The notes under the pieces: generated by a model
Databases searched by the model: none
Told to the model about the DNA's origin: nothing
The model's input: the letters and a program-made list of their open reading frames with translations, nothing else
NCBI GenBank assembly: GCA_902801485.1
Contig: CADCIP010000004.1
Location: forward strand, 62,001-126,000
Source: an uncultured Bacteroidales bacterium
GTDB taxonomy: Bacteria > Bacteroidota > Bacteroidia > Bacteroidales > Bacteroidaceae
Direction of reading: 5' to 3'
DNA length: 64,000 bases
Program-made: the position numbers and the translations under genes
In this document: positions 47,493-56,544 of the stretch, in pieces
Layout of the letters: each line of letters begins with the position of its first letter
How positions within the stretch are numbered: the first letter of the stretch is position 1

Positions 47493-49937
47493 ATGAAACA
47501 AGCATTTCGAATTATTTCCCGCATGAAGGGCTACACAGCCCTTTCGCTCCTGGGCCTTATCATCTCCCTCAGCGGAACTATCATCATCGCCCGCTACCTC
47601 TATCAGGAATGGACCATCGACCATTGGATGCCGGACTACGACAGGACGTTCATCTTGTGCCAACGCTACGTCAATGGCATTTTGGCGGATGAGCCAACGC
47701 CTGGTTTGGCTTGGAATCCCAACAATACAAAGGGCTTCGTGTCGCCTACTTTGGGGCAGAGCGACGTGGAAGCCTTCTCAGATGTTCATCTGCTGCAGAA
47801 TGGCTCCTACATCATATTGGATAATGACGAGACCATAACCGCCTCCACTATCAGCGTTGACAGCAGTTTCGTTGATGTCTTTCCACTACAGGCTATGGAG
47901 GGCACATTGGTGCTGCGTACAGAGGGGCAGGCCATCGTGAGCGATGACTTCGCTCGTCGCCACTTCCCGGGCGAGAGTGCTGTGGGGAAGACCATGAAAA
48001 TGGGCGACGAGAACATATTGCATACCATTGTGGGCGTGTTCCGTCGGCCATCGGGCAAGAGCACAATCCACTTCGATGTTGCCAACTATGCACGTAGGGA
48101 CTGGTGGGTTGGCAATGCCCTTAACTTTACGATGATAAAGCTGGCGAAGGGCGCGAGCATGGAGGCATATAACGAGCGGCAGCCCAGGAATTCATGGGGA
48201 AGCCCGAATCCTGAGTTCTATTTTATGCTTGTACCCTATACGGGAAACTTGAGAAGGCTGGTTGAGAGATATGGACAGGAATTCCGAACCATTCCTTCGC
48301 TGAGTCCGTGTAGCAGTCTGCAGTACCTGTGGATGCTATTCGGTGTGGCAGTTCTGCTCTTCCTCGTCGGCATCTTCAACTTCCTGAACTTGTATGCTGT
48401 GATGCGCAGCCACCGCAGCCACGAGCTGGAGGTGCGCCGCATCTTCGGAGCCTCGCGTTGGGACATCTTCTGTCAGCTCTATGCCGAGACGTTCCTGCTC
48501 GCTTTGCTCACGATGATAGGCGTATGGACCGTCGTGGAGCTTATGGAGCCGCTGCTCACCACCTATTATAATATAGAGGTCTTGCCGCAACGGACGTTCG
48601 ACGTGGGGCTGACTGTAGCGATAGTCTTTGGATTGCCCTTTATATCCAGCCTCACCCCCAACCCCTCTCCGAGGAGAGGGGAGTCTCTCGCGACAGGAAG
48701 CCCCTCTCCTCGGAGAGGGGTTGGGGTGAGGCTCGAGGGGCTGGGGGTTGGCTTCCAATACTTCATCTCCATCACCCTCATCACCGTCAGCATCTACATG
48801 ATGCGTCAGCTGCACCTGATGATGGAAGGCGACCCAGGCTACAGGACGGAGGGCATCCTCCACATCGTCCCCAAGCCCAGGGAAGACTACAACCGCATCA
48901 GGAAGGATGACAACGGGAATAGATACATCGTCGATAACAGCAGCGGAGAAAAGGCTATGGCTGTCTTGAAGAAGCTGAGGGAATGCCCCTACATCCAAAG
49001 CATCATCAAGGACCCTGACATGATAAGTGCCGGTGAACTGATGGAAATAGAGGGGCATAAGCTGGTATGCAAGGAAATGTGCCACAAAACGATGGAGATG
49101 TTCGGGCTGGAATTGCTGGAAGGAAGAGAATTAAACGACACGCTGGATGACTACTCGTACAACTGCCTGCTCAATGAAACAGCAGTTCGACGCTTGGGAC
49201 TGAAGGACTGGCGAAGCGCGAAGGTGCAGCTACCGGAACGATGGTGGACGTCAGCCAATGAGGATTGCTCAGAGAATCCGCCCTACAACGTAGTGGGCAT
49301 CGTGAAAGACTTCCATCCCGGTCGCCTCTCAGAGCCACAACCTCCCATCATCTTCTTCCCAACCCTGAACTGGGACAGTCAGACGATGGACTTCCTGCCC
49401 GATGACTTGCTACTGAGCATTGCTCCGGGCAACGAGGAGGATGCAATAAAGTACCTGAAGCAGATGAACAAGGAGGTATGGGGAACAGAAGACCTGGAAT
49501 ACCAATGGCTCTCCGACCAAAAGGATGAACTCTACCGCGAGGACCGTCGCACAGCCCGTATCTTCTTCACCTTCTCGTTCCTGGCGATTGCCGTCACTTG
49601 TCTGGGCGTGCTGGGCCTGATGATGTTCGATGTGCGCCGCCGCTACCGCGAGATAGCACTCCGTAAGGTCAATGGCGCCACGTTCCTCGACATTGCCTTG
49701 CTGCTCTCACGCCGCTACCTTATTATATTGGCTGTAGCTGCCGCTGTCAGCATCCCCGTCTCACTCATCGGCCTGCATCAGCTGATAACGCGCTACTATA
49801 CCATCCATGCCACCATCGCCTGGTGGATTCCCCTCGTGAGCATCGCCATCGTCCTGCTGCTTTGCGCCCTGACGCTCTGGCAACAAGTATGGAAGGCAAC
49901 AAGAATAAAACCATATGAAGTATTAAAGGAAAACTAA
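47493..49937 (+). CDS. MacB/FtsX-type ABC transporter permease (first copy, with repeat insert)
   Basis: A membrane subunit of an export system. The 814 residues have an N-terminal membrane segment (about 15-35), a MacB-like periplasmic domain and FtsX membrane blocks near 280-420 and 690-814. The insert SLTPNPSPRRGE...GVGVRLEG (about residues 386-420) sits in a cytoplasmic loop. The paralogue at 49996 has a short unrelated linker there. The first about 47 codons and the last about 140 codons are nearly identical to the paralogue while the middle is divergent. It lies 36 bp behind the sigma-54 promoter. Confidence 0.9.
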   Translation: MKQAFRIISRMKGYTALSLLGLIISLSGTIIIARYLYQEWTIDHWMPDYDRTFILCQRYVNGILADEPTPGLAWNPNNTKGFVSPTLGQSDVEAFSDVHLLQNGSYIILDNDETITASTISVDSSFVDVFPLQAMEGTLVLRTEGQAIVSDDFARRHFPGESAVGKTMKMGDENILHTIVGVFRRPSGKSTIHFDVANYARRDWWVGNALNFTMIKLAKGASMEAYNERQPRNSWGSPNPEFYFMLVPYTGNLRRLVERYGQEFRTIPSLSPCSSLQYLWMLFGVAVLLFLVGIFNFLNLYAVMRSHRSHELEVRRIFGASRWDIFCQLYAETFLLALLTMIGVWTVVELMEPLLTTYYNIEVLPQRTFDVGLTVAIVFGLPFISSLTPNPSPRRGESLATGSPSPRRGVGVRLEGLGVGFQYFISITLITVSIYMMRQLHLMMEGDPGYRTEGILHIVPKPREDYNRIRKDDNGNRYIVDNSSGEKAMAVLKKLRECPYIQSIIKDPDMISAGELMEIEGHKLVCKEMCHKTMEMFGLELLEGRELNDTLDDYSYNCLLNETAVRRLGLKDWRSAKVQLPERWWTSANEDCSENPPYNVVGIVKDFHPGRLSEPQPPIIFFPTLNWDSQTMDFLPDDLLLSIAPGNEEDAIKYLKQMNKEVWGTEDLEYQWLSDQKDELYREDRRTARIFFTFSFLAIAVTCLGVLGLMMFDVRRRYREIALRKVNGATFLDIALLLSRRYLIILAVAAAVSIPVSLIGLHQLITRYYTIHATIAWWIPLVSIAIVLLLCALTLWQQVWKATRIKPYEVLKEN
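48648..48733. repeat. GC-rich inverted repeat inserted in the permease gene
   Basis: The best-preserved copy in the window: arms of 33-34 bp (48648-48681 and 48701-48733), each holding its own palindrome CCCCTCTCCGAGGAGAGGGG or CCCCTCTCCTCGGAGAGGGG. The outer ends are AGCCTCACCCC and GGGGTGAGGCT. Confidence 0.95.
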
Positions 49938-49974
49938 AGCCTCACCCCCGACCCCTCTCCGAGGAGAGGGGAGT
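49938..49974. repeat. GC-rich repeat between the two permease genes
   Basis: AGCCTCACCCCCGACCCC with the palindrome CCCCTCTCCGAGGAGAGGGG, the same as the left arm at 48648-48681. It begins immediately after the stop codon. Confidence 0.88.
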
Positions 49975-49995
49975 CAACTTGTCAACTAAAACAAC

Positions 49996-52371
49996 ATGAA
50001 ACAAGCATTTCGAATTATTTCCCGCATGAAGGGCTACACAGCCCTTTCGCTCCTGGGCCTTATCATTTCCCTCAGCGGAACTATCATCATCGCACGCTAC
50101 CTCTATCAGGAATGGACCATCGACCATTGGATGCCGGACCTTGAAAGGATATGCTTCGCCCTAAGGGAGGAGTACGAGAGCGACGATCCTAATGCATACC
50201 GAAGCGCTATGACCGCAATGAAGATGCCAAATGATGGGCAGTCCATCACAGAGATGGAGGGCGTGGAGGCCGCAACCAGTGTATGGCTGCGCAGCCTGTT
50301 CTCGGTGAAACTGGAGGGCGAGAAGACCTTCACCGTCTGCACCATCAGTGCCGACAGCGACTTTGTCAAGGTCTTTCCCCTGAAAGCCGTCGAAGGCACG
50401 CTGGATTTGCGCGTCACGGGAAACTGCATCATCAGCGAGACGCTGGCCAAGAAGATGTTCCCAGGCGGGAGCGCCGTCGGACAGACATTCATGGCGGATA
50501 ACAGTCTGCACACCGTGACGGGCATCTTCCGCGAGCCTGCCACGAAGTCCACCCTGCACTATGAGATGGTGACGAACGCAGACAACGCGGGATCGTTCAA
50601 TAACACCTTACACTTCACCTTCGCCAAGCTGAAGGAGGGCTTGACCCGCGAACAGTTCAACGCACGGCAGGTCAAGCAGAAAGGTGTCACAGCATTCAGT
50701 TATGGGAATGACAACAAGGAAGTCCTCTGGAATTACAAGCTGGAGCCGTACGATTATTTCCTGGGCTACACGAACCATGAGAACTGGCCGTCGGTGAACA
50801 AACCCAGTTCGAAGGAGCACCTGTGGATGTTGCTGGCCGTCGGCATACTGCTCTTTTTCGTTGGCATTTTCAACTTCCTCAACCTCTATGCTGTTATGCG
50901 GCATGCACGCAATCATGAGATGACGGTGCGTCGCATCTTCGGAGCCTCGCGCCTGGACATCTTCACGATGCTCTACATGGAGAACCTGCTCATCAGCTCT
51001 CTGGCCATGGTTGGCGTGTGGATGGTCGTCGAACTGATAACGCCCCACATGAAGGAGTGGTTCAACATGGAGCAGATGACGATGCCCGTCTTCGACACCG
51101 TCCTGTCGCTTTGCATCGTGTTCTTTTTGCCGCTGACCTGCGCAGCCGGCAAGGTAAAAAGAAGCGGCGGCGGCTCTGCCCTCTTCCTATTCCTCCAGTA
51201 CTTTATTTCCATTTCCCTCATCACCGTAAGCTTCTACCTAATGCGGCAGCTATATGTGATGATGACAGCAGACCCGGGGTTCAATACCGAGAACGTCATC
51301 TCCTGCCTGCCATATACCTCTGATATGTACGCACTCACGGAAATGAGCAAGGAGGCAAACGACCGCCAGCTCTTCAAGGAGCGCATGTGCGAGAGTCCCT
51401 TCGTGCGCGACCTATGCGAAGATCAGGGTTTCATGGCTGAGAAATACGAGATTCAGGGCGCTAACGGGACGAGTATGTACTGGATGAAGATGAACGAACA
51501 CATGCAGAATGTCCTAGGCCTGAAAATCCTGGAAGGGCGCGGACTATGCGATTCGCTCGACAGCCACAGCAACACTTACCACTGCGTCATCAACGAGACG
51601 GCCCTGAAACGCCTGGGGCTGAAGAACTGGCGCACGGAGGGTATCCCCCTCTCTTATTATCTACACGTTACGAGTGACACAGACCCCACAAAGAGCCCCA
51701 CTTATCAGGTGGTAGGCATTGTGAAGGATTTTCACCCCCTGAAGCAGTCGGAGCCACAGCCGCCCCTCTTCTTTACCTATGAACAGGACAAATACGACCG
51801 GCAATATACCGTCTATTACGTGGGTAGCTCGGAGAAGCGCACGCTGGTGAGCATCGAGCCGGGCCACGAAGCGGAAGCCGTGACTTACTTGAAGAAGGTG
51901 GAGAAGGAGGTCTTCGGCAAGAACGACCTGGACTACCATTGGCTCAGCGATGAGGTAAAGGCCATGTATGAGGAGGACCGTCGAACAGCCCGCATCTTCT
52001 TCACCTTCTCATTCCTGGCGATTGCTGTCACTTGTTTGGGAGTCCTCGGCCTGATGATGTTCGACGTGCGACGTCGCTACCGCGAAATAGCACTCCGTAA
52101 GGTCAATGGCGCCACCTTCCTCGACATTGCCTTGCTGCTCTCACGCCGCTACCTTATTATATTGGCTGTTGCCGCTACCGTCAGCATTCCCGTCTCACTC
52201 ATCGGCCTGCATCAGTTGATAACGCGCTACTATACCATCCACGCCACCATCGCCTGGTGGATTCCGCTCGTGAGCATTGCCATCGTGCTGCTGCTTTGCG
52301 CCCTGACGCTCTGGCAACAAGTATGGAAGGCAACAAGAATCAAACCCTATGAAGTGTTGAAAGAACAATAG
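49996..52371 (+). CDS. MacB/FtsX-type ABC transporter permease (second copy)
   Basis: 791 residues with the same architecture as the preceding gene: N-terminal membrane segment, periplasmic MacB-like domain, membrane block near 275-420, second periplasmic domain, final FtsX block. The N-terminal MKQAFRIISRMKGYTALSLL and the C-terminal segment from EDRRTARIFFTF to KPYEVLKE are practically the same as in the first copy, even at DNA level. It lacks the GC-rich insert. The two permeases may form a heterodimer served by the ATPase encoded next. Confidence 0.9.
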   Translation: MKQAFRIISRMKGYTALSLLGLIISLSGTIIIARYLYQEWTIDHWMPDLERICFALREEYESDDPNAYRSAMTAMKMPNDGQSITEMEGVEAATSVWLRSLFSVKLEGEKTFTVCTISADSDFVKVFPLKAVEGTLDLRVTGNCIISETLAKKMFPGGSAVGQTFMADNSLHTVTGIFREPATKSTLHYEMVTNADNAGSFNNTLHFTFAKLKEGLTREQFNARQVKQKGVTAFSYGNDNKEVLWNYKLEPYDYFLGYTNHENWPSVNKPSSKEHLWMLLAVGILLFFVGIFNFLNLYAVMRHARNHEMTVRRIFGASRLDIFTMLYMENLLISSLAMVGVWMVVELITPHMKEWFNMEQMTMPVFDTVLSLCIVFFLPLTCAAGKVKRSGGGSALFLFLQYFISISLITVSFYLMRQLYVMMTADPGFNTENVISCLPYTSDMYALTEMSKEANDRQLFKERMCESPFVRDLCEDQGFMAEKYEIQGANGTSMYWMKMNEHMQNVLGLKILEGRGLCDSLDSHSNTYHCVINETALKRLGLKNWRTEGIPLSYYLHVTSDTDPTKSPTYQVVGIVKDFHPLKQSEPQPPLFFTYEQDKYDRQYTVYYVGSSEKRTLVSIEPGHEAEAVTYLKKVEKEVFGKNDLDYHWLSDEVKAMYEEDRRTARIFFTFSFLAIAVTCLGVLGLMMFDVRRRYREIALRKVNGATFLDIALLLSRRYLIILAVAATVSIPVSLIGLHQLITRYYTIHATIAWWIPLVSIAIVLLLCALTLWQQVWKATRIKPYEVLKEQ

Positions 52372-52376
52372 GAAAC

Positions 52377-52470
52377 CGGACCCTCTCGGCCTCTCCCCTA
52401 ACCCCTCTCCCGTGGGAGAAGGGAAATAAATGATAGATAAAAAATGATTAAATGGTAAATAATTAAATGG
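52377..52470. repeat. GC-rich arm plus AAATGGTAAATAATT repeats
   Basis: CCTCTCCCCTAACCCCTCTCCCGTGGGAGAAGGG followed by two units of TTAAATGGTAAAT that run up to the start of the ATPase gene. Confidence 0.7.
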
Positions 52471-52481
52471 TAAATGAAAAG

Positions 52482-53156
52482 ATGATTAAGACAACAAATC
52501 TCCAGCGCGCATTTACTACAGAAGAGGTGCGCACTATTGCCCTGAACGGCGTGAACCTTGAAATCAACGAAGGCGAGTTCGTCGCCATCATGGGCCCCAG
52601 CGGCTGCGGTAAATCAACATTGCTGAACATCCTCGGACTCCTGGATGCCCCTACAGGCGGACAATATCTGCTCGGCGGACAGGATGTGACACCACTCAGC
52701 GAACCCGAACGCGACAAGCTGCGCAAAGGACTCATCGGCTTTGTCTTCCAAAGTTTCAACCTCATCGATGACCTCAGCGTTGAGGAGAACATCGAACTGC
52801 CGCTGCTCTACATGCGACTGCCGAAGGCTGAGCGACGTAAGCGGGTAGAGGAAGCAATGCGCCGTATGGACATCAGCCATCGCGCCAAGCATTTTCCTCG
52901 TCAGCTAAGCGGCGGTCAGCAGCAGCGTGTGGCAATCGCACGTGCCGTAGTTTCGCGTCCCAAGCTCATCCTTGCCGACGAGCCCACAGGTAACCTCGAC
53001 TCCAAGAACGGCCGCGAGGTAATGGATCTGCTGAGCCAGCTTCACGACGAAGGTGCTACCATCGTAATGGTGACTCACTCGCAGCGTGATGCCTCATACG
53101 CCCAGCGTATCATCAACCTATCCGACGGACAGATTGTACAGGAAGTAGAGATGTAA
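52482..53156 (+). CDS. ABC transporter ATPase (MacB/LolD type)
   Basis: The energising subunit for the two permeases. The 224 residues carry Walker A GPSGCGKST, the Q loop GFVFQSFNL, the signature LSGGQQQRVAIARA, Walker B LILADEPTGNLD and the switch histidine in VTHSQR. The frame can start 5 codons earlier (52467), but those codons fall in a TTAAATGGTAAAT repeat. MIKTTNLQRAF at 52482 is the natural family start. It belongs to the sigma-54 operon, upstream of tolC- and hlyD-like genes. Confidence 0.94.
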   Translation: MIKTTNLQRAFTTEEVRTIALNGVNLEINEGEFVAIMGPSGCGKSTLLNILGLLDAPTGGQYLLGGQDVTPLSEPERDKLRKGLIGFVFQSFNLIDDLSVEENIELPLLYMRLPKAERRKRVEEAMRRMDISHRAKHFPRQLSGGQQQRVAIARAVVSRPKLILADEPTGNLDSKNGREVMDLLSQLHDEGATIVMVTHSQRDASYAQRIINLSDGQIVQEVEM

Positions 53157-53174
53157 AAAGCCTCACCGCCCCCC

Positions 53175-53230
53175 TCTTTTACAATTGAAAATTGAGAATT
53201 GAGAATTGAGAATTGAACATTGAGAATTTA
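53175..53230. repeat. AATTGAGAATTGAGAATTGA tandem repeat
   Basis: About five ATTGAGA-type 9-bp units between the ATPase and TolC-like genes; a similar CAATGTTCAAGGGT duplicate occurs just inside the next gene (53278-53299). Confidence 0.75.
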
Positions 53231-53234
53231 ACGA

Positions 53235-54707
53235 ATGAAAAGACTACTTTTCCTACTTTTGTTCCTTATTGAAGGGCCAATGTTCAAGGGTCAATGTTCT
53301 TCCCGTTGGTCAGGTGCAGACGGAACAATGGCTTACGGACAAGACACGCTTTGCCTGTCCCTGGACAAATGTATTGCCTTGGCACAACAACAGTCGGCAG
53401 ACGCACTGGCGGCAAAGCATCAGTTGGAGGCGGCAGAATGGAACTACCGCTACTATCAGGCGAACTACTTGCCGTCGGTATCGCTCTCGTCATCGCCTTC
53501 GCTGAACCGTCAGGTCAGTAGCATCACGCAACCCGATGGTACCAATGTTTTTGTGCGGCAGAACCAGTTGAGCACCGACCTTTCGCTAAGCATCAAGCAG
53601 AATATAGCATTGACGGGCGGCACGCTCTTCGTGAGCAGTAGCCTCTACCGTCAGGACGAGTTTGAGCAACACACACACGGCTACAGCACAGTGCCCTTCT
53701 CTATCGGCTATCAGCAAAGCCTTTTGGGGCACAACAGCCTAAAGTGGGCAAAACGCACAGAACCATTGCGGGTACGTATGGCCAGGAAACAGTACAACGA
53801 GACAATGGAACTGGTGGCCTCACGAGCCAGCAGCTACTTCTTCATGCTGGCTTCGGCTCAGACCGACCTGGACATCGCCCGACAGAACTATGCGGTAAGC
53901 GATACCCTGCACCGATATGCACGCAGCCGCTATGAACGAGGAAGTATCACAGAAAATGAGATGCTGCAACTGGAGGTGAACCGACTGACCGAGGAAACCA
54001 ACCAGCTTAATGCTGAGGCAGAAGTGGAGGAGTCGATGCTGACGCTGAAGTCGTACTTGGGAATAAAGGATCCTGTGACGCTGAAGGTGGTACCCGATAC
54101 GCTGATTCACGACACAATGTATGATGCAGAGGAAGCCTTGGCGCTGGCTTTAGAGAACAACCCCGACCCCGACCAGTTCCGTCTTAACATCATAGAGAGC
54201 CAGAGCTCGCTCGCTGCAGCCAAGGCTAATCGCGGCCTGAAAGCTGACCTGTACGTGAAGTTCGGTCTTTCTCAAACGGGAACAACACTGGGAGAAGCTT
54301 ATTCGAAACCATTGAACCAGCAGTATGGCAGCCTAACATTGTCGCTACCGCTCTTGGACTGGGGACGGGGAAAGGGACAAGTGCGCGTGGCAAAGTCGAG
54401 GCTGGAACTGACACAGACGCAAAGCGATCAGGCTATGGAGGACTTTCGGCTGAACGTACTGAAAATGGTACGTCAATACAACTTGCAAGGCTATCGCGTA
54501 CGCATTGCCTACAAGACAAGAGAGACAGCCCTTCGCCGCTACGAAGTAGCACGCTGGCTGTATGTGCAAGGGCGCACGACGCTACTGGAGTTCAATACCA
54601 GCATCAGCGAGAAGGACAAGGCACAACGGGCCTTCATCGGTTCCCTGCAAACCTATTGGAGCTTATACTATGGACTGAGGAGCCTGACGCTGAAGAATGA
54701 AGAGTGA
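53235..54707 (+). CDS. TolC-family outer membrane efflux protein
   Basis: Forms the outer-membrane channel of the export complex. The 490 residues have a hydrophobic leader (MKRLLFLLLFLIEG) and two outer-membrane-efflux repeats with long helices, seen in LSLDKCIALAQQQSADALAAK, in LQLEVNRLTEETNQLNAEAEVEES, and in the second half SLTLSLPLLDWGRGKG. The stretch just after the leader (EGPMFKGQCSSRW) is coded by a duplicated CAATGTTC-type repeat, so the signal peptide region may be altered. The HlyD-like gene follows after about 80 bp. Confidence 0.9.
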   Translation: MKRLLFLLLFLIEGPMFKGQCSSRWSGADGTMAYGQDTLCLSLDKCIALAQQQSADALAAKHQLEAAEWNYRYYQANYLPSVSLSSSPSLNRQVSSITQPDGTNVFVRQNQLSTDLSLSIKQNIALTGGTLFVSSSLYRQDEFEQHTHGYSTVPFSIGYQQSLLGHNSLKWAKRTEPLRVRMARKQYNETMELVASRASSYFFMLASAQTDLDIARQNYAVSDTLHRYARSRYERGSITENEMLQLEVNRLTEETNQLNAEAEVEESMLTLKSYLGIKDPVTLKVVPDTLIHDTMYDAEEALALALENNPDPDQFRLNIIESQSSLAAAKANRGLKADLYVKFGLSQTGTTLGEAYSKPLNQQYGSLTLSLPLLDWGRGKGQVRVAKSRLELTQTQSDQAMEDFRLNVLKMVRQYNLQGYRVRIAYKTRETALRRYEVARWLYVQGRTTLLEFNTSISEKDKAQRAFIGSLQTYWSLYYGLRSLTLKNEE

Positions 54708-54788
54708 AGAAGGCTGAAGTAGGAAGTCTGAAGTCTGATGGAAGATGGAAGAGGTAAATCGTAAATCATTAAATAGAAAATAACAGAA

Positions 54789-56054
54789 GTGGATATAAAG
54801 TTACCTAAAAAGCCATGGTACGTAAGGTACCTGAGATACATTATCGGTGGGATGGTGCTCGCCGGGCTGATTGTCTATGCCCTTGTGCTGCAACTGGGGC
54901 CGCGAACGCTGAAAGTGAAGATTGCCGAAGAGCAGATAGCCACAGTTAGCGAGGGCGATTTTCTGGAGTACATCGATGTGAACGGTGTGGTATGTCCTGC
55001 CACCAGTATGCGAGTGAATGCCAAAGAAGGTGGAACGGTGGAGCGTATCTGTTGCCATAACGGTGATATACTGAAACGCGGTGATACCATTCTCATTCTA
55101 TCCAACCCAAAAGTGTTGGAGGAAATGGCTGCGGAGCGACAGAGTTACGAGCTGCAACAGATGCAGCATCGTCAGCAACTCATCGAGATGCAGCAGAAAA
55201 GCATCACCCTGCGCAGCCAGGCGTTACAGGCCAACTTCGAGTTGAAGAAAATAAGCAAGGACTTCGAGCTGGCAGAAGAAGAGGCGCGTATGGGTGTCAG
55301 AAGTAAAGCACAGTTGGAGGTAGCAAGTGACGAATACGAGTACAACCGTCGTCGTACCCTGCTAAACATCGAGAGCTTACATCAGGATTCCGTGCTGAAC
55401 GTAATTAACCGTCAGCTTATCCAGCAACAGATGGCTATCGAGGCGCAAAAGCTGGAGAACAGCAACAAACGCCGTGATGCCCTTGTCGTTCTTGCTCCTA
55501 CCGACGGACAGATAGGTAACCTGAATGCAACCATCGGGGCACAAGTCTCGGCAGGTGAGCAAATAGGCGAAATAGGTGTGCTGACCGACTACAAGGTTAC
55601 CGCCCGACTGAACGAATACTACATAGACCGCATCCAGACAGGACTCCCAGCAACAGCTATCCTGAAAGGTCATAAGTACGCCTTTGAGGTCAGCCATACC
55701 ACGCCGCAGGTGCAAGATCACAGCTTTGCCATAGAACTCAGAAGGCCCTTGAGTCCCATGAGACCTATAGGAGAGGAGGAGAACTGGCGCATAGGACAAA
55801 CATTAAGACTGCAAATAGAATTGGGAAAACCGGAACGTCGTCTTATCATCCCTCGTGGCAACTTCTATACACAGACAAGCGGACAATGGGTCATGAAGGT
55901 GGATGAGAAAGGTCATAGTGCCCGACGCACCCCCATCAAGTTGGGCCGACAGAATGCCGAGCATTACGAAATCGTCAGCGGTCTGAACCCCGGAGACAGA
56001 ATCCTTATCAATGGCTATGAAGCCTTTGGTGACGCAGAAATCATAAAGTGGTAA
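54789..56054 (+). CDS. HlyD/MacA-type periplasmic adaptor protein
   Basis: Bridges the inner-membrane permeases and the TolC channel. The 421 residues begin at a GTG with a short cytoplasmic part, a membrane anchor (about 15-33), a lipoyl-like half (VCPATSMRVNAKEGGTVERI), a coiled coil (about 115-220) and the second lipoyl half (APTDGQIGNLNATIGAQV). A beta-barrel domain follows. No ATG lies before the conserved start, so GTG is accepted. It is the last gene of the sigma-54 operon; a terminator follows 9 bp later. Confidence 0.9.
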   Translation: MDIKLPKKPWYVRYLRYIIGGMVLAGLIVYALVLQLGPRTLKVKIAEEQIATVSEGDFLEYIDVNGVVCPATSMRVNAKEGGTVERICCHNGDILKRGDTILILSNPKVLEEMAAERQSYELQQMQHRQQLIEMQQKSITLRSQALQANFELKKISKDFELAEEEARMGVRSKAQLEVASDEYEYNRRRTLLNIESLHQDSVLNVINRQLIQQQMAIEAQKLENSNKRRDALVVLAPTDGQIGNLNATIGAQVSAGEQIGEIGVLTDYKVTARLNEYYIDRIQTGLPATAILKGHKYAFEVSHTTPQVQDHSFAIELRRPLSPMRPIGEEENWRIGQTLRLQIELGKPERRLIIPRGNFYTQTSGQWVMKVDEKGHSARRTPIKLGRQNAEHYEIVSGLNPGDRILINGYEAFGDAEIIKW

Positions 56055-56062
56055 ATAACAGA

Positions 56063-56093
56063 AAAAGGCACCCATTTCCGGATGCCTTTCTCT
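56063..56093. terminator. Bidirectional terminator between hlyD-like gene and cvpA-like gene
   Basis: AAAAAGGCACCC, loop ATTTCC, GGATGCCTTTC. Both strands end in a T-rich run, so it serves the export operon (+) and the rimP-nusA-infB-cvpA operon (-). It is nearly the same hairpin as at 21873-21901. Confidence 0.82.
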
Positions 56094-56115
56094 CTTTCTA
56101 TAGTAAAACCAATCT

Positions 56116-56544
56116 TTATTTTATCTGATTAATCAACCCTAATACTTGTTCCTTTAGCGAATCAATACCGTTTATTAAAGTCGGCACATATTGCTTCAGC
56201 GGTTCCAGCTTTTCGAGGACGAGCAGGATGAAACCTGCAATTAAGCCCCATTTGATACATCCCAAGACAGCACCCAGGAGGTGGTTGATAAAACCGGCAA
56301 AAGGAATCTTGTCTAATATCTTGGTGAGGATGGTGGCAAGCAGACCTAAGGCAAAGGGCGTACCCAGCGTAATGAAGATAAACACCCACATATTGCAACC
56401 TACGGTCTTAAAGTAGATGTAAGCAATGCCAAGGCCTATCAGAAAGCCACCGGCCGAAACCAGTTCCTCGAAAAGACCGTTTATCCATCCCTTTATCAGC
56501 CCGTACAGAAGAGCACAGACACAAGCTATCTCGATCCAAATCAT
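56116..56544 (-). CDS. CvpA-family membrane protein
   Basis: 142 residues with four predicted membrane segments ([19 protein letters not shown], then [35 protein letters not shown] and [14 protein letters not shown]). CvpA relatives are linked to colicin V export and to cell-envelope stress, but the biochemical role is not known. It overlaps the infB stop by 4 bp, so it is probably translated together with infB; the neighbourhood is common in Bacteroidetes. Confidence 0.88.
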   Translation of the reverse strand: MIWIEIACVCALLYGLIKGWINGLFEELVSAGGFLIGLGIAYIYFKTVGCNMWVFIFITLGTPFALGLLATILTKILDKIPFAGFINHLLGAVLGCIKWGLIAGFILLVLEKLEPLKQYVPTLINGIDSLKEQVLGLINQIK

